A stretch of 64,000 nucleotides of DNA from Todiramphus chloris collaris (Eukaryota > Chordata > Aves > Coraciiformes > Alcedinidae), in the NCBI GenBank assembly GCA_025345505.1, contig JANVCC010000120.1, positions 5,794,104 through 5,858,103 of the forward strand, given 5' to 3'. Within the stretch, counting starts at the first letter, position 1. Each line of letters opens with the position of its first letter. Below are positions 1 to 12,000 of this stretch, in pieces. The notes beneath the pieces are model-generated. The model did not search any database, was not told where the DNA came from, and worked only from the letters and a program-made list of their open reading frames with translations. The translations under genes and the position numbers were made by a program.

Positions 1-79
1 CCGCAGGGTCCGCACTGGCGTGCCCTTCCCCATGCCCCCCCGGGCGATCCCCAGCTCTCAGGCTCCGTGTCACCCGCAG

Positions 80-3000
80 GGGACCCGGCAGCGGAGGAAT
101 GGTCCCAGTGGAGCGTCTGCTCCCTGACGTGCGGTCAGGGCTCCCAGGTCCGGACGCGCTCCTGCGTCTCCTCGCCCTACGGGACGCTGTGCAGCGGGCT
201 GCTCCGGGAGACACGGACCTGCAATAACACGGCCACCTGCCCAGGTACGAGGGACGTGGGGGCACAGGGGGGGGACTTTGGCACTTTGGTGCCGAATGGG
301 AGGTGCCCACCGCTGGCTGGGCTCTGGGTTGGTGCCCATAAAGGGCTGAGTGGGTGGGTGGGGAGAGCCGGGGATGTGTGTTGCTGGGATGTGCGTCTCC
401 GGGCGTGGACAAGGAGGGTTGCTCTGCACGGCGGTGCTGGTGTGGAAGCTGGTGGTGCCCATCCTGCTGCTCCGAGTCCCGTTGGCATCCCCCCATCATC
501 TCGTACCAGCTATTGGGAAAACACCCGGAGAGGAGAAGTCTCCGGGGAGAGCACCCTGTGGCCTTTCAGGACTTCAAGGGGCCTGTCGGAAAGATGGGGA
601 CAGACTTTTTAGCAGGGCCTGGTGGGACAGGACAAGGGCTGATGGGTTTAAACTAAAAGGGAGATTTAGACTGGAAAGAGGGGAGCGATTTGTGACTCTG
701 AGGGTGGGAGAGCCTGTGCCAGGCTGCCCAGAGAGGTGGTGGCTGCCCCATCCCTGGCACCATTGCAGGGGAGGTTGCCTGGGGATCTGAGCACCCTGCT
801 CTAGCTGCAGATGGCCCTGCTCATCACAGGCATGAGACGAGCTTAAAGGTCCCTTTCAACCCAAACCAGTTTGTGACGCTGTGAATCTGGGGCCGATGTT
901 TGGAATGGGAGTCCCAGTGCCCCACCATTGGTGCTGCTGCTCGGGGGAGTTGCCCTGGGAGCAGCTCAGACGGTGCCCACTTTCCATCCTCCCTCCCAGC
1001 ACACTCGAGGCATCCCCAGGGTGTCTCCGAGGCTTTGTGCTGGGGGAGAAGTGGGGGCTGGAGCCTGTGCCAGGGAACTCTGGTGTGCTCTAAGGTCCCC
1101 ACTCGCACGGGGCAGGAGGGGGCCGAGCTGCTCTGTGCTTCGGGGCTGGTGATGGGCAGGAGTGGGCAGGGAGGATGCCGGGAGCTCCCTTTGTCCATGG
1201 TGATGTCTGTGCGTCTCGTGGGGGACAGTGGGGATCGGAGGGGCCTCAGGGTGCTGTGATGGATGCTGGGCTGCCCTGTCCGGGGGGCTTTGCACCCCCA
1301 AAACATGCGGGTTCCCTCTCCCCTCTGTACTGGGGTCTCCAGGGACACAGCAGCTCACGGAGGAGCATCCTTGAGGATGCTTGGGCACGCTGCAGGTCCC
1401 CGCTGCCCTCCCGGCTGAGCTCTGCGGGTGCGATGTGTCCGAGGGGCGGCTGTGCCCGGTGCGTGGATGGGGGTCGGGGTGATCCGGGCTCTGTGTGGCT
1501 GTGGGGGGGCAGGAGCCGCCGGTGCCGGGACCCCAAAGGGGAGGCTGGAGCAGGGCACGGAGAAGTCAGTGGCACCAAACCCTTGGGGTTCAGGCTTGGG
1601 TGGTGTCGGTGGGATGTGCTGAGGAGCCGGAGACCGTGCCCGGCTCTGCCACGGTGCCCCGGGGCATGAGGGGTCTGCGATGGCCAGGACCCCTCAGTGC
1701 CAGGAGGAGGAGGAGGAGGAGGAGGAGGAGGCTGGAGCCCCGCGGGGCTGGGGCCATGCGGCGATGGGTGCTGTGCTGTGTTGCAGCTCACGGCGCGTGG
1801 GAGGAGTGGTCCCCGTGGAGCCTGTGCTCGGTGACCTGCGGGCGAGGGGCCAGGACCAGGACGCGGCGGTGCGTGGCCGCGCGGCGCGGAGGGAAAGCCT
1901 GCGAGGGCCCCGAGCTGCAGGCCAAGCCCTGCAATATCGCGAGCTGCCCGGGTCAGTACATCCCTCTCCCCCCGCTCCTCTTTCCCCCTGGGAATGCCAG
2001 GAGATGGCACCGGCCGAGAGCCAGGGCCATGCTGCTGGCACGGGGCCACGATGCTGCCAGGGACCAGTGGCACCGCCATGGGGACCCGGCACAGCCCGTG
2101 GGCACGTGGGTGCTGTGACACAGGCTGCACCTTCCCATCTCTGCTGGAAACTCAGGTGAAGAGCTGTCTCTGTTGGCTGTGCCAGGGAGCTTGAGCCCCT
2201 GCCATGAGCAGTGGGGACCAGCCTGGGGACCATGGAGGAGCCAGCTTCTTCCCTCCCTGTCTTCCGTGGCTCGTTGTCCCCCATGGCAGGCAGAGCACTG
2301 GCACCAGGGTGCCACGGGGACGCTGCAAGGCACCAGGGAGGTGGCTGGAGGTGGCAAAGGGTTGGCTGCAGAGTCTGTCTGTGCGCGGATGGCAGTGCCA
2401 TCGCTGCCCCTTCCTCCTGTGGGCCAGGAGTGGCTGTGGTGGTGGCCATGGGGTGTCTGCGGTGATGGCCATGGGGTGTCTGCGGTGATGGCCAGGGACA
2501 CGTGTCGGGGCAGCATCCCCATGTGCCGTGTGAGGAGGCTGGCAGTGGGCTGGGAGCAGAGGGGAGAGGGGGACTCGAGGGGTGAGCAGGGCACACCCCT
2601 TTGGCAGCAGCTCTGGGAGGGTCGTGCCACCCATGGCAACCCCGTGGAGATGCTGCTGGGTGACACCAGCTCACAGCAGCTCCTTCCCCACCTGCCCCGG
2701 CCCGGAGGGCAATGCCAGGGCTCACAGGTTTGGTGGGGAGCAATGCCAGGGCTGATGGGTTTGGTGAGGAGCGATGTTGGGGTTCCACGAACGTGGCCAC
2801 GTGTCCGGGCTGGTCATTGTGGGGCTGTAGAAGCAGCCACAGCTGCTCGGGGTGTGTGGGCCAGTCCTGGTGACAGTCTCTCTGTCCAGGGCAGGATTTG
2901 GCCCTGGCTGTTGAGGTTGGCACAGGAGGAGCTGGCACATCCATAGGTTGGCAAGGGAAGGGCAGCAAAGCTGGGGAAGGGTCTAGAGCATAAATGCGGT

Positions 3001-6000
3001 GAGGAGCAGCTGAGAGACGTGGGCTTGTTGAGCCTGGAGCAAAGGAGGCTGATGGGAGACCTTCTGGCTCTGACAGCTCCTGACAGGAGGCTGGAGCCAG
3101 GTAGGGTCCAGCTCCCAAGGATGAGCAACAGCACAAGAGGAGCTGACCTCAGGTTGTCCCAGGGGAGGTTTAGGTTGGAGCTGAGGGAACAATTTCTTCC
3201 CCTCCAGGGTTGTCCAGGGCTGTCCCAGGCTGCCCAGGGCAGGGGTGGAGTCCCCGTGATCCCTGGAGGGGTTTCCAAGCCGTGGAGCTGTGGTGCTGAG
3301 GGCCAGGGGGCAGTGGTGCCCTGGCAGTGCTGGGGCAACGCTTGGACTCGAGGACCTCCAAGGTCTATTCCAACGGAAGCGCTTCCGTGGTTCTGCGGCT
3401 GGACCCGTTGCACGCCGCGGTCGCGGGGAGCTGGGGCCGTGCGGCCGAGGGGCCGCCGGGCCGGGGGGGGCTGACGCCGCTCTCGCTTGTCCCCGCAGTG
3501 GAAGGGCAGTGGCTGGAATGGGGCGCCTGGAGCCGCTGCTCCGTCACCTGCGCCAACGGGACGCAGCAGCGGACGCGCAAGTGCAGCGTCTCGGCCCACG
3601 GCTGGGCCGAGTGCCGGGGGGCCCACGCCGACGCCCGGGAGTGCTCCAACCCCTCCTGTCCCAGTAAGGCCCCGCGCGCTGGGGGTGGGGGGGCCGGGGA
3701 AGGGGGTGGTCACGAGCGCCGCTGGCCGCGGGCACGTTGGCCCGGCCGTTGGCCGCTGCGGTGGCACCGCCGGCGACACGAGGAACGCCGGCGGCCCCAT
3801 CCACTGCGGGCGCGCGGGGAGCCGAAGGGGGATGGTTGGGGATCACCATCACCCACCTTGTGCCGGTCGCTCCCTCCGGGCGCATCCCAGCTGGAGGAGC
3901 CGGGGGTTTGTCCTGTGCCCTCAGCCCGGTGTCCTCTTCAGCCTGGTGTCACACCGAGGGGACACGATGGCACACGATGGCACACGATGGCACACGATGG
4001 CACACGATGGCACACGATGGGACCCGGTGGCCGTGCGTCCCGGCGCGTTTTGGGCGTGTGAGCTCTTGTGCGTGTGCGTGCGGGGCCGGGGCTGGCTCTG
4101 GGTATGGGGTCACACCAGGCAGGGCCAAAGGATGGACCCCGTCCTCATCCTGTCCTTCAACCCCGTCCTCGTCGTGTCCTTTGACCCTCCGGCATCGGTC
4201 GCAGGCGCGGGGGGAGGTGGTGGCTGCACCGTGGCCGCCGTGGTGGCTGGAGAGAGGGAGCAGCTCTGCTGTGCACCCAAGGGTGCCCTTGGGGTGCTGC
4301 ACGGGGGCACCGGTGTCGTCTGCAAGCGATTGAGATCTCCGACCCCCGGATTTCGTACCCTGCGGAGCTTTCGCTGTGCGCGTGGCGGGGGCGCTGCCGC
4401 CGCCGGGGCCCATCCGTCCCACCCGCCTGCTGGGTGCCGCTCGCCGTCCTGAGACGGGCATCCCATGGTGTCCCCATCCCCACAGCTGACAGCAAGTGGG
4501 GTCCCTGGAACCACTGGAGCCTCTGCTCCAAGACCTGCGACACCGGCTGGCAGCGGCGCTTCCGGATGTGCAAGGGCACGGGCGTGCAGGGCTATCCCTG
4601 CGAGGGCACCGGCGAGGAGGTGAAGACCTGCAACGAGAAGAAGTGCCCAGGTACGGGACATCCCCCCAGCCTCCCAGCACCCCGGTGCCCATCACCCTGT
4701 GTCCGGGCTGCGCCTGACCCTCGCCTCTCTCTCCCCCCAGCCTACCACGAGATGTGCAAGGACGAGTACGGCATGTTGATGACCTGGAAGAAGACGGCTG
4801 CTGGGGACATCATCTACAACAAGTGTCCCCCCAACGCCACGGGTGAGGGGCACAGGGGGCGAGCACCCCCAAACCCTTCCCTCCCCCCCGCACGTGGCGG
4901 GTGGCATCGGGGTGCTGGGGAAGCTGTTCCCCTGGCAGCGTCGAACCCGATTCTCCCGTGCAGGGTCCGCCAGCCGCCGGTGCCTGCTGAGCCCCCATGG
5001 GGTTGCCTACTGGGGTGTGCCCAGTTTCGCCCGCTGCATCTCCCACGAGTACCGATACTTGCATCTCTCAGTAGGTGCCCGCTCTGGCGCAGCCCCCCCA
5101 CCCCCACCTTCCCGTTCCTGGGGGTCTGCCCCATACCTTGGCAAGGAAATTCAGCAGCCACCTTGTTGCACCAGCTGGCTACTGTTTGGGGAAACTGAGG
5201 CAGGGCTTCTCGAGCAGGGCTGGGAATGGGGACCCCATCCTGCAGCTGGAGGGAGACCTTGGTCCGAGCTGGGATTCTGTGTCCTCAGGAAATGGCTTGG
5301 GATGGGAAGAATGCCCCCATCCCTAAAGGTCCCACCGCTGCCCTAATTAGCGCAATTAACCGTGCGGTGTCCCCAGTGCCCTGGGTTCCGGGTGCGGTGA
5401 GAGACCTGGGGACATGGAGCATTGCTTGGGAGGGTGCTGGTGGCCCAGTGACACCGCTGTCCCCCCCTGTGCAAGCTGCGGGAGCACCTGGCCAAGGGGC
5501 AGCGGGTGCTGGCTGGCGAGGGCATGTCGCAGGTGGTGCGGAGCCTCCTGGAGCTCATGGCCCGCAAGACCTACTACAGCGGGGACCTGCTCTTCTCCGT
5601 GGAGATCCTGCGCAACGTCACCGACACCTTCAAGAGGGCCACCTACACCCCGTCCTCTGAGGATGTGCAGGTAGCGGGCGGGGGATGGCGAGGGACACCC
5701 CCGGGGAGGTGGCGGCGGTCGGTGCCCGGACCCCAGCCCCGCTGAGCCCCGTCCCCGCAGCGCTTCTTCCAGGTGGTGAGCTACATGGTGGACGCGGAGA
5801 ACCGGGACAAGTGGGAGGATGCCCAGCAGGTGAGCGGCACAGGGTACGGAAGGGTGGCCGGGGCACCGGGGATGTCCCCACCGTGGGGACGCATCCCAGC
5901 AGCTGTGGAGCTGGTCCCTCTCCCGCAGGTCTCACCCGGCTCCGTGCACCTGATGAAGGTGGTGGAGGACTTCATCCATCTGGTTGGGGACGCGCTGAAG

Positions 6001-9000
6001 GCCTTCCAGAGCTCCCTCATCGTCACCGACAACCTGGGTGAGCGGTGGGGCGAGCTGGGGGCTGCGGTGGGTGCGGGCAGCCGGCGGGTGACACCCGCTC
6101 TGCCCCGGCAGTGATCAGCATCCAGAGGGAGCCCGTCTCGGCCGTCTCCAGCGACATCAACTTCCCCATGAAGGGTCGTCGGGGCATGAAGGACTGGGCC
6201 CGGAGCTCCGAGGACAAGCTCTTCATCCCCAGGGAGGTGCTGAGCCTCGCCTCCGCCGGTGAGGCAGGGCTGGGGCTGTGGGACAGAGCACGTGCTGCAC
6301 GCCTGTGCACGTGTGTCAGCACGTGTGCACCCAGGGCTCGTGCGTGAGCGTGTGCACGTGAGCGCACGTCTGGCGCTGTGTGCACGCGTGGGTGTGCATG
6401 TCTGGGAGCGTGCATGCGCGTACGCGTGTGTGAGCATCCGTGTGCATGAGCGTGCACATCTGGGAGCGTGCATGCGCGTACGCGTGTGTGAGCATCCACG
6501 TGCGTGAGCGTGCACGTGTGGGAGCGTGCATGCGCGTATGCGTGTGTGAGCATCCGTGTGTGTGAGCGTGCATGTCTGGGAGCGTGCATGCACGTGCGCG
6601 CGTGTGAGCATCCATGTGCGTGAGCATGCACATCTGGGAGCGTGCATGCGCGCACGCGCGTGTGAGCATCCGCGTGCGTGAGCGCGCGCGTCTGGGAGTC
6701 CGCCCGTGTGTGCATGTGTGTGCAAGTGTGCACACCTCGCAGTGTGCACAGGTGTGAGCGTGCACGTGTGTGAGTGCACACCTGGTGCTGTGCGCACGGA
6801 GCACGCACGTGTGGCGTGGTGCTCACTGGAGCACGCGTGTCCGGAAGCGTGCACGTGTGCGTGTGTGTACGAGCGTGCGCACGCGGGAGCGCACGCCTGG
6901 GAAAGCGCGCAAGTGTGCGCGTATGCGAGCAGCCTCCTGCGTGCTGTGTGTCGGGGAGGGGACGCGTGTTCCCGTGCGTGCGTCGGGGGCAGGCGTGTGT
7001 GCCCTCCCGTGTCTGTGCGTGCCCGCTGAGCCCACGCGTGCGCTGGATCACGGCTCCGCTCTCCCTTCCCCTCTCCCCGCAGAGACAGATGAGTCGTCCC
7101 ACTTCGTCATCGGGGCCGTGCTGTACCGCACGCTGGGCCTGATCCTGCCCCCCCCCCAGGTGAGTGGCGCTGCCCGATGCCCCCCACGCAGGGTCCCCGT
7201 GCCCTGACAGCCGGTGCCTCTCCCTGCAGACCCCCCCTGGCCGTCACCTCCAAGGTGCTGATGGTGACAGTGCGCCCGCTAACCAAGCCGGCTGAGCCCC
7301 TCGTGCTGGTGGAGCTCTCCCACATCATCAACGTGAGTGTCCCGCTCCCATCACCCTGTCACCTCTCGGCCCCGCGTGGGTCCCACCAGCCCCTTTGCTC
7401 CCAGAGCCGGGCAGTGGCCGGCAGCTCCCGGGAGGTGGCCACAAGTTTTCAGCTCCGTGCCCACGGTGCCAGCGCTGGGGGAGCTGGGTGGGTCCCTGGG
7501 CACGTGCCCATGGGCCAAACACCCTCTCGGGGGCAGGGGGTGAAGCACTGACCTGTCCCTCTGTCCGCAGGGCACCTCCCACCCGCAGTGCGTCACCTGG
7601 GACTACTCGAGGACGTGAGTGAGGGGCAAGGGCACAGGGCCACCGTGGCCGTGCCCTCGCTGGCGGGCAACGCTGGGCGATGAGACTGGGCTGTGGGAGG
7701 GATGGGGAGCTGGGCTGGGCCCCTTCCATGGCCAATGGCCTCTGGCTGTGGGAGGACTGGGGTACCCCGGGGTGGATGCTCCTTGCCACGATGCTGGGAT
7801 GGCTGCCGCCAGGCTGCCAGCTGCGATCCCTTCACACTGAGCCCGGTGTTCCGGCAGCAGCGAGGGAAAGTAGGGCATGGCGGGGGGAGCGGAGCTGCTG
7901 CCCACCCCCACCCAGGGGCCTGTGGGTGCTCTGCACCTCGGGGGTCACTGGTTTCCAGGACGGCTTCTTGGTTGTGATGAGCGTGGCATCCTGGCCCCAG
8001 GGAAGCTGTGTCCCCAGCTGTCCCACAGACCCAGTTCCGGGTTTCCTCGCCTTGCTGGGAGCCGTGGCTGTGCTCCCCGTGTTTGACCAGTGTCACTCCG
8101 GGGCACTCCCTCCCAGTTTCCTCCCGGGGGCATCCCCGTGGTGGGACTGGGGAGCATCACCTGCTCTCGGGCAGACCTGCCTTTGGGGTGGCTGTGTGAG
8201 CCACACAGCTTGTGCTGGGGGGGACGTGGGTGCTGGGAGGGCCCTGGGATGGCTCCTGCCTGCCCTGCTGCTGCCCCAGCCCCTCTCCATCCCCACCAGC
8301 CCTCCTTCCAAGCCTGACCCCCTTCCCCTGCGATTCCCCCCGCCCCCAACCTGGGTGGCATGATTAAAATTCAAGCCTTCTGCGTCGCGCCGGTCCCTGG
8401 GGGGATCAGCACTGGGGCAGGTGGGGACAACTGGTGGCTTCACCCCCCCACCCCTGCCATGGGCGCAGTGGTTTAACCTGTCGGCCCCCCCCCCCACCCC
8501 CCCCCCCCCCCCCCCCCCGGCAGGTGCCAGCAAAGGGTTAACCCGGGAGAGGCGAGAAGGGCTGCAGTGCTGTTTGATCAGTTCAAATTGCTCTCCCTCG
8601 CTCTGGTCCCATTAATCAGGGATGCTGGCTTGGGAAACTGGGACACGGAGAGCTGCCAAACCCTGGAGACCCTCCCAGCGCACACCAAATGCCAGTGCCG
8701 CCAGCTCGCCACCTTCGCTGTCCTCGCCCAGCTGCCCAGAGACCTGGTAGGGGACAGGATGGGGACAGGGACGGGGCCTGCTGGGGACACGGGCTGTGGA
8801 TGGGGGTGATCCCCAGGCTGCGGGGCCCGGCCGAGGTGGGGGGGACCCGGGGGGGGGGATGGGGATGGGTGGGGGCTGTGTTTCCTTCAGGCACCTCGAC
8901 AGAGTGGGCTGGGCACTGGGGGGAATGAGGCGCGTGTCTCCCAGCACCCAAAGGATACCCTGGCACCCTGAGGGTGGGTTTGGGTGGGCAGGGGGCTGCC

Positions 9001-12000
9001 ATGGTCGATAGGGCTTGATATAGGGCATCGCTGTGTGCCAGGAGGGGAGGGGGCAGCCCAGGAGTCCCCCCACCCCATTGCTATTCCGCCCGCGTCCCCC
9101 GTTGACATGGAGATGGGCACGGGTCCCCAGGAAGGCATCTTGGCTGCGCCACCGCTGCCACCGATCCCCCCCAGCGCCTGGGGGTCCCCAACCGTGGGGA
9201 GGGGTGGAGGGGCCCAGTGTGGGGGCTGGCAGGGAGCTGCTGGGGGTGGGGGGGGGTGGGCAGGCTCAGCTGCTGCCCCTTCCCATTCATTGCCCACCAG
9301 GCCATGGACCCCTCGGGCACCCCGTCGGTGCCGCTGATGATCGGCTGTGCCGTGTCCTGCATGGCTCTGCTGACCCTCCTGGTGATCTACGCTGCCTTCT
9401 GGAGGTGACCCGGGGACCCAGGGACCTGGGAGGCACCCAGGGCACGGGACCGTGCGGGGAGGGGGCGGTGAAGGGGGGCACAGCGCGAACAAAGGCTCAG
9501 CACCAACGTGATTAAATGCAACACGGCTGCAAGAGAACAACCCCAGTGGCAGCCGGGTGGGAGAGGTGCCCAGGCTGCCTGGCACTGTCCCTGGCCCGGG
9601 AGAGCACCCACGCACGGGCAGCATGTGGGGGACATGGGACAGGGACGTGGGCCAGGCTGGCACCCCAGCCCCACGCTGCTCCTGCCTGTAGGTTTATCAA
9701 GTCGGAGCGCTCCATCATTCTGCTCAACTTCTGCTTCTCCATCCTGGCCTCCAACATCCTCATCCTCGTGGGCCAGTCCCAGATGCTCAGCAAGGTGGGT
9801 GCCACCACTGTGCCACCCTCGCAGGGTCCCCAGGTTGGCACAGGGGCAGTGATGAGCTCTGAGACATCTCTCCCCAACCGGTTGCCTCATCCCCGCTGGC
9901 TCCCAGCAGCAGATTGGATTTGGATTAACTCGATCTTGGGATTAAATCCTTTGCGCCGGTGGCTTTGACACAAACCTCGCCCGGGCGTGGGAGTTTAACC
10001 CCCGCGGTGCCGGGCACATGGCCACAGCGGTGCCACGGTCCCTGCCCGTGACGTGCCCGCATCTCCCGCAGGGCGTGTGCACCATGACGGCCGCCTTCCT
10101 CCACTTCTTCTTCCTCTCGTCCTTCTGCTGGGTGCTGACGGAGGCCTGGCAGTCCTACCTGGCGGTGATCGGCCGGATCCGGACACGCCTGGTCAGGAAG
10201 CGATTCCTGTGCTTGGGATGGGGTAAGAGCCCGGCCGGGCTGGTCCTGGGGTGGGGTGGTGGGGAGGCACCGCGCACCCCTCCCAGCTACCTGCCAGGGC
10301 TAGCAGAAGGGGAAACTGAGGCAAAACAGAGAAGCAGACCCAAGTCTCTTGGTCCCTTTGGCATCGAACCTTCTGACCAGCCAGACCAGAAGGGCCTCAT
10401 CCCCATCCATGGGGGCTGGCACAGGGGTGATGCTGGGGGGGACGGCGGTGCCACCCTGGCAGCTCCATCCTCGTCTCCTCTTTCCAGGGTTGCCAGCCCT
10501 CGTGGTCGCAGTCTCCGTTGGCTTCACGCGGACCAAAGGCTATGGGACGGCGAGCTAGTATGTGGGGACGGGGGGGACGCAGGGCTGGGCACGGGGACCA
10601 CTCCAGGCTGGCAGCAGGGGCTGGGGACAGGGGATGTCCCCTCTTCATCAGCCCCTGACACACCACGGTCCCCTGCAGCTGCTGGCTCTCGCTGGAGGGT
10701 GGTTTGCTCTATGCCTTCGTGGGACCCGCGGCCGTCATCGTGCTGGTGAGCTCACCCCGAGCCTCGGACCCCCAAAGCCCACTTCGGTGGGTGGCAGCTG
10801 CTGCCAGCCCTGCCTCCTGGGGGGCTCTGTGCCCGGCCCTAACCCTGGCACCACCACTCTCTCCCAAGGTGAACATGCTGGTCGGCATTATCGTCTTCAA
10901 CAAGCTCATGTCCCGCGACGGCATTTCAGATAAGTCCAAAAAGCAGCGAGCTGGGTAAGTGCCCTGCGCCCCGCGGGGCTGTCTCGGGGCTGGCGCGGAG
11001 CACCCTGCCCTGCCGCACAGCACCCTGCCCTGCCGCACAGCACCCTGCCCGTGCCGTACGGCAGGGCTCGGCATGGGCTTTCCTCCGGGAGCGGGCTGAG
11101 GACGGGGCACACTTCAGCTCAGCAGTGGGCGGTGGGGGCCAAGCCCAGGGCAGCCGCAAGCCCCTTTTTGGGGGCTCAGGGGGGAGGGGGCAGTCACCTC
11201 CACACCTTCCCCAGGGGAAGGGGGAGCCGCACGCTGCGGACCCCCCGACCCTGATGCCAGCGGAGGGGGCTGAGCCCTGCCCACCCCATCCCGCTGCCGC
11301 TTGGCCCATCACTAACAGCGGCTGCTGCCCTCGACTAACCCGGCTCTTTCTCTCTCTCTTTCTCTTTTCCTTCTCCCATTTGCTTTTTGCCTGTGTCCAT
11401 CCGTCCATCCGTCCGTCCATCTGTCCAACCCCCTCCATCCCTGCATCCCACGGCCTTGCTCCCCTCGCCCGCATCCCCGCGTGGCCCGGTCCTGGCCGCG
11501 GGGCGCCGGGGGGTGGTGGTGGGCGCGTAGCTCCAAGCCCCCGCCCTGCGGCAACCTGCTGCTGAAATGCACCAAGTGCGGCGTGGTGTCCAGCGCGGCC
11601 ATGACCTCCGCCACCGCCAGCAGTGCCATGTTAGTGCCCGCCACGCGCCCGCTTCGCCCCCCGCCCCGAGCACAGCCTTGGACCCCCCCCCCCGGGGAGC
11701 AGGGCAGGGTGGGCTCTGGGCATCGCCCTGGTGGGGTTGGGCTCGGGGTCGGGGGTCCCGTGGGCAGGGCGAAGGCTGTGTGCTCGGGGCGGGAGTGCCC
11801 GTGCCCCACCGCGGCCATCACGTCTGCATGGCATGGCTTCCCGCAGGTCACGTCATCTCTGGGGTCAGGGTGCTGGGGGAGGGTTCGGCTCCTCTTCCCC
11901 AGGGTGGTTTGGGAGCAGGGAGGGTGTGAGGGGCACCACGTCATGGGGCACAGGCCAGTCCTGGCCTCGGGGGTGTCCCCAGGACCCTCTTCCTGGCACG

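Larger units (their letters stand above)
80..4650 (+). other. ADGRB2: ADGRB2 exons for four thrombospondin type-1 repeats
   Basis: Four exons at 80-244, 1787-1951, 3499-3663 and 4486-4650 are each exactly 165 nt, each start and end in phase 1, and each encode one TSR. Every repeat shows the WSxWS-type tryptophan block, the CSxTC motif with basic residues after it, and six cysteines ending in a CP pair. Such repeats of the BAI family bind extracellular ligands outside the cell. Because all four are symmetric, any one can be skipped without breaking the frame. Confidence 0.95.

Noticed and set aside
1694-3136. Long minus-strand open frame of 480 codons
   Set aside because: It runs antisense across an ADGRB2 TSR exon, an AGG repeat and a CR1 copy, is Pro/Ser/Ala-rich and has no recognisable domain. 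GC-rich DNA yields such frames by chance.
80-4650. ADGRB1 or ADGRB3 instead of ADGRB2
   Set aside because: ADGRB1 has five TSRs, and the 7TM and tail sequence together with COL16A1/PEF1/TINAGL1 synteny fit ADGRB2.
6023-7102. Minus-strand frame of 359 codons rich in His, Thr, Arg and Cys
   Set aside because: It is the translation of the 58-bp minisatellite and its flanks, overlapping ADGRB2 exons antisense.
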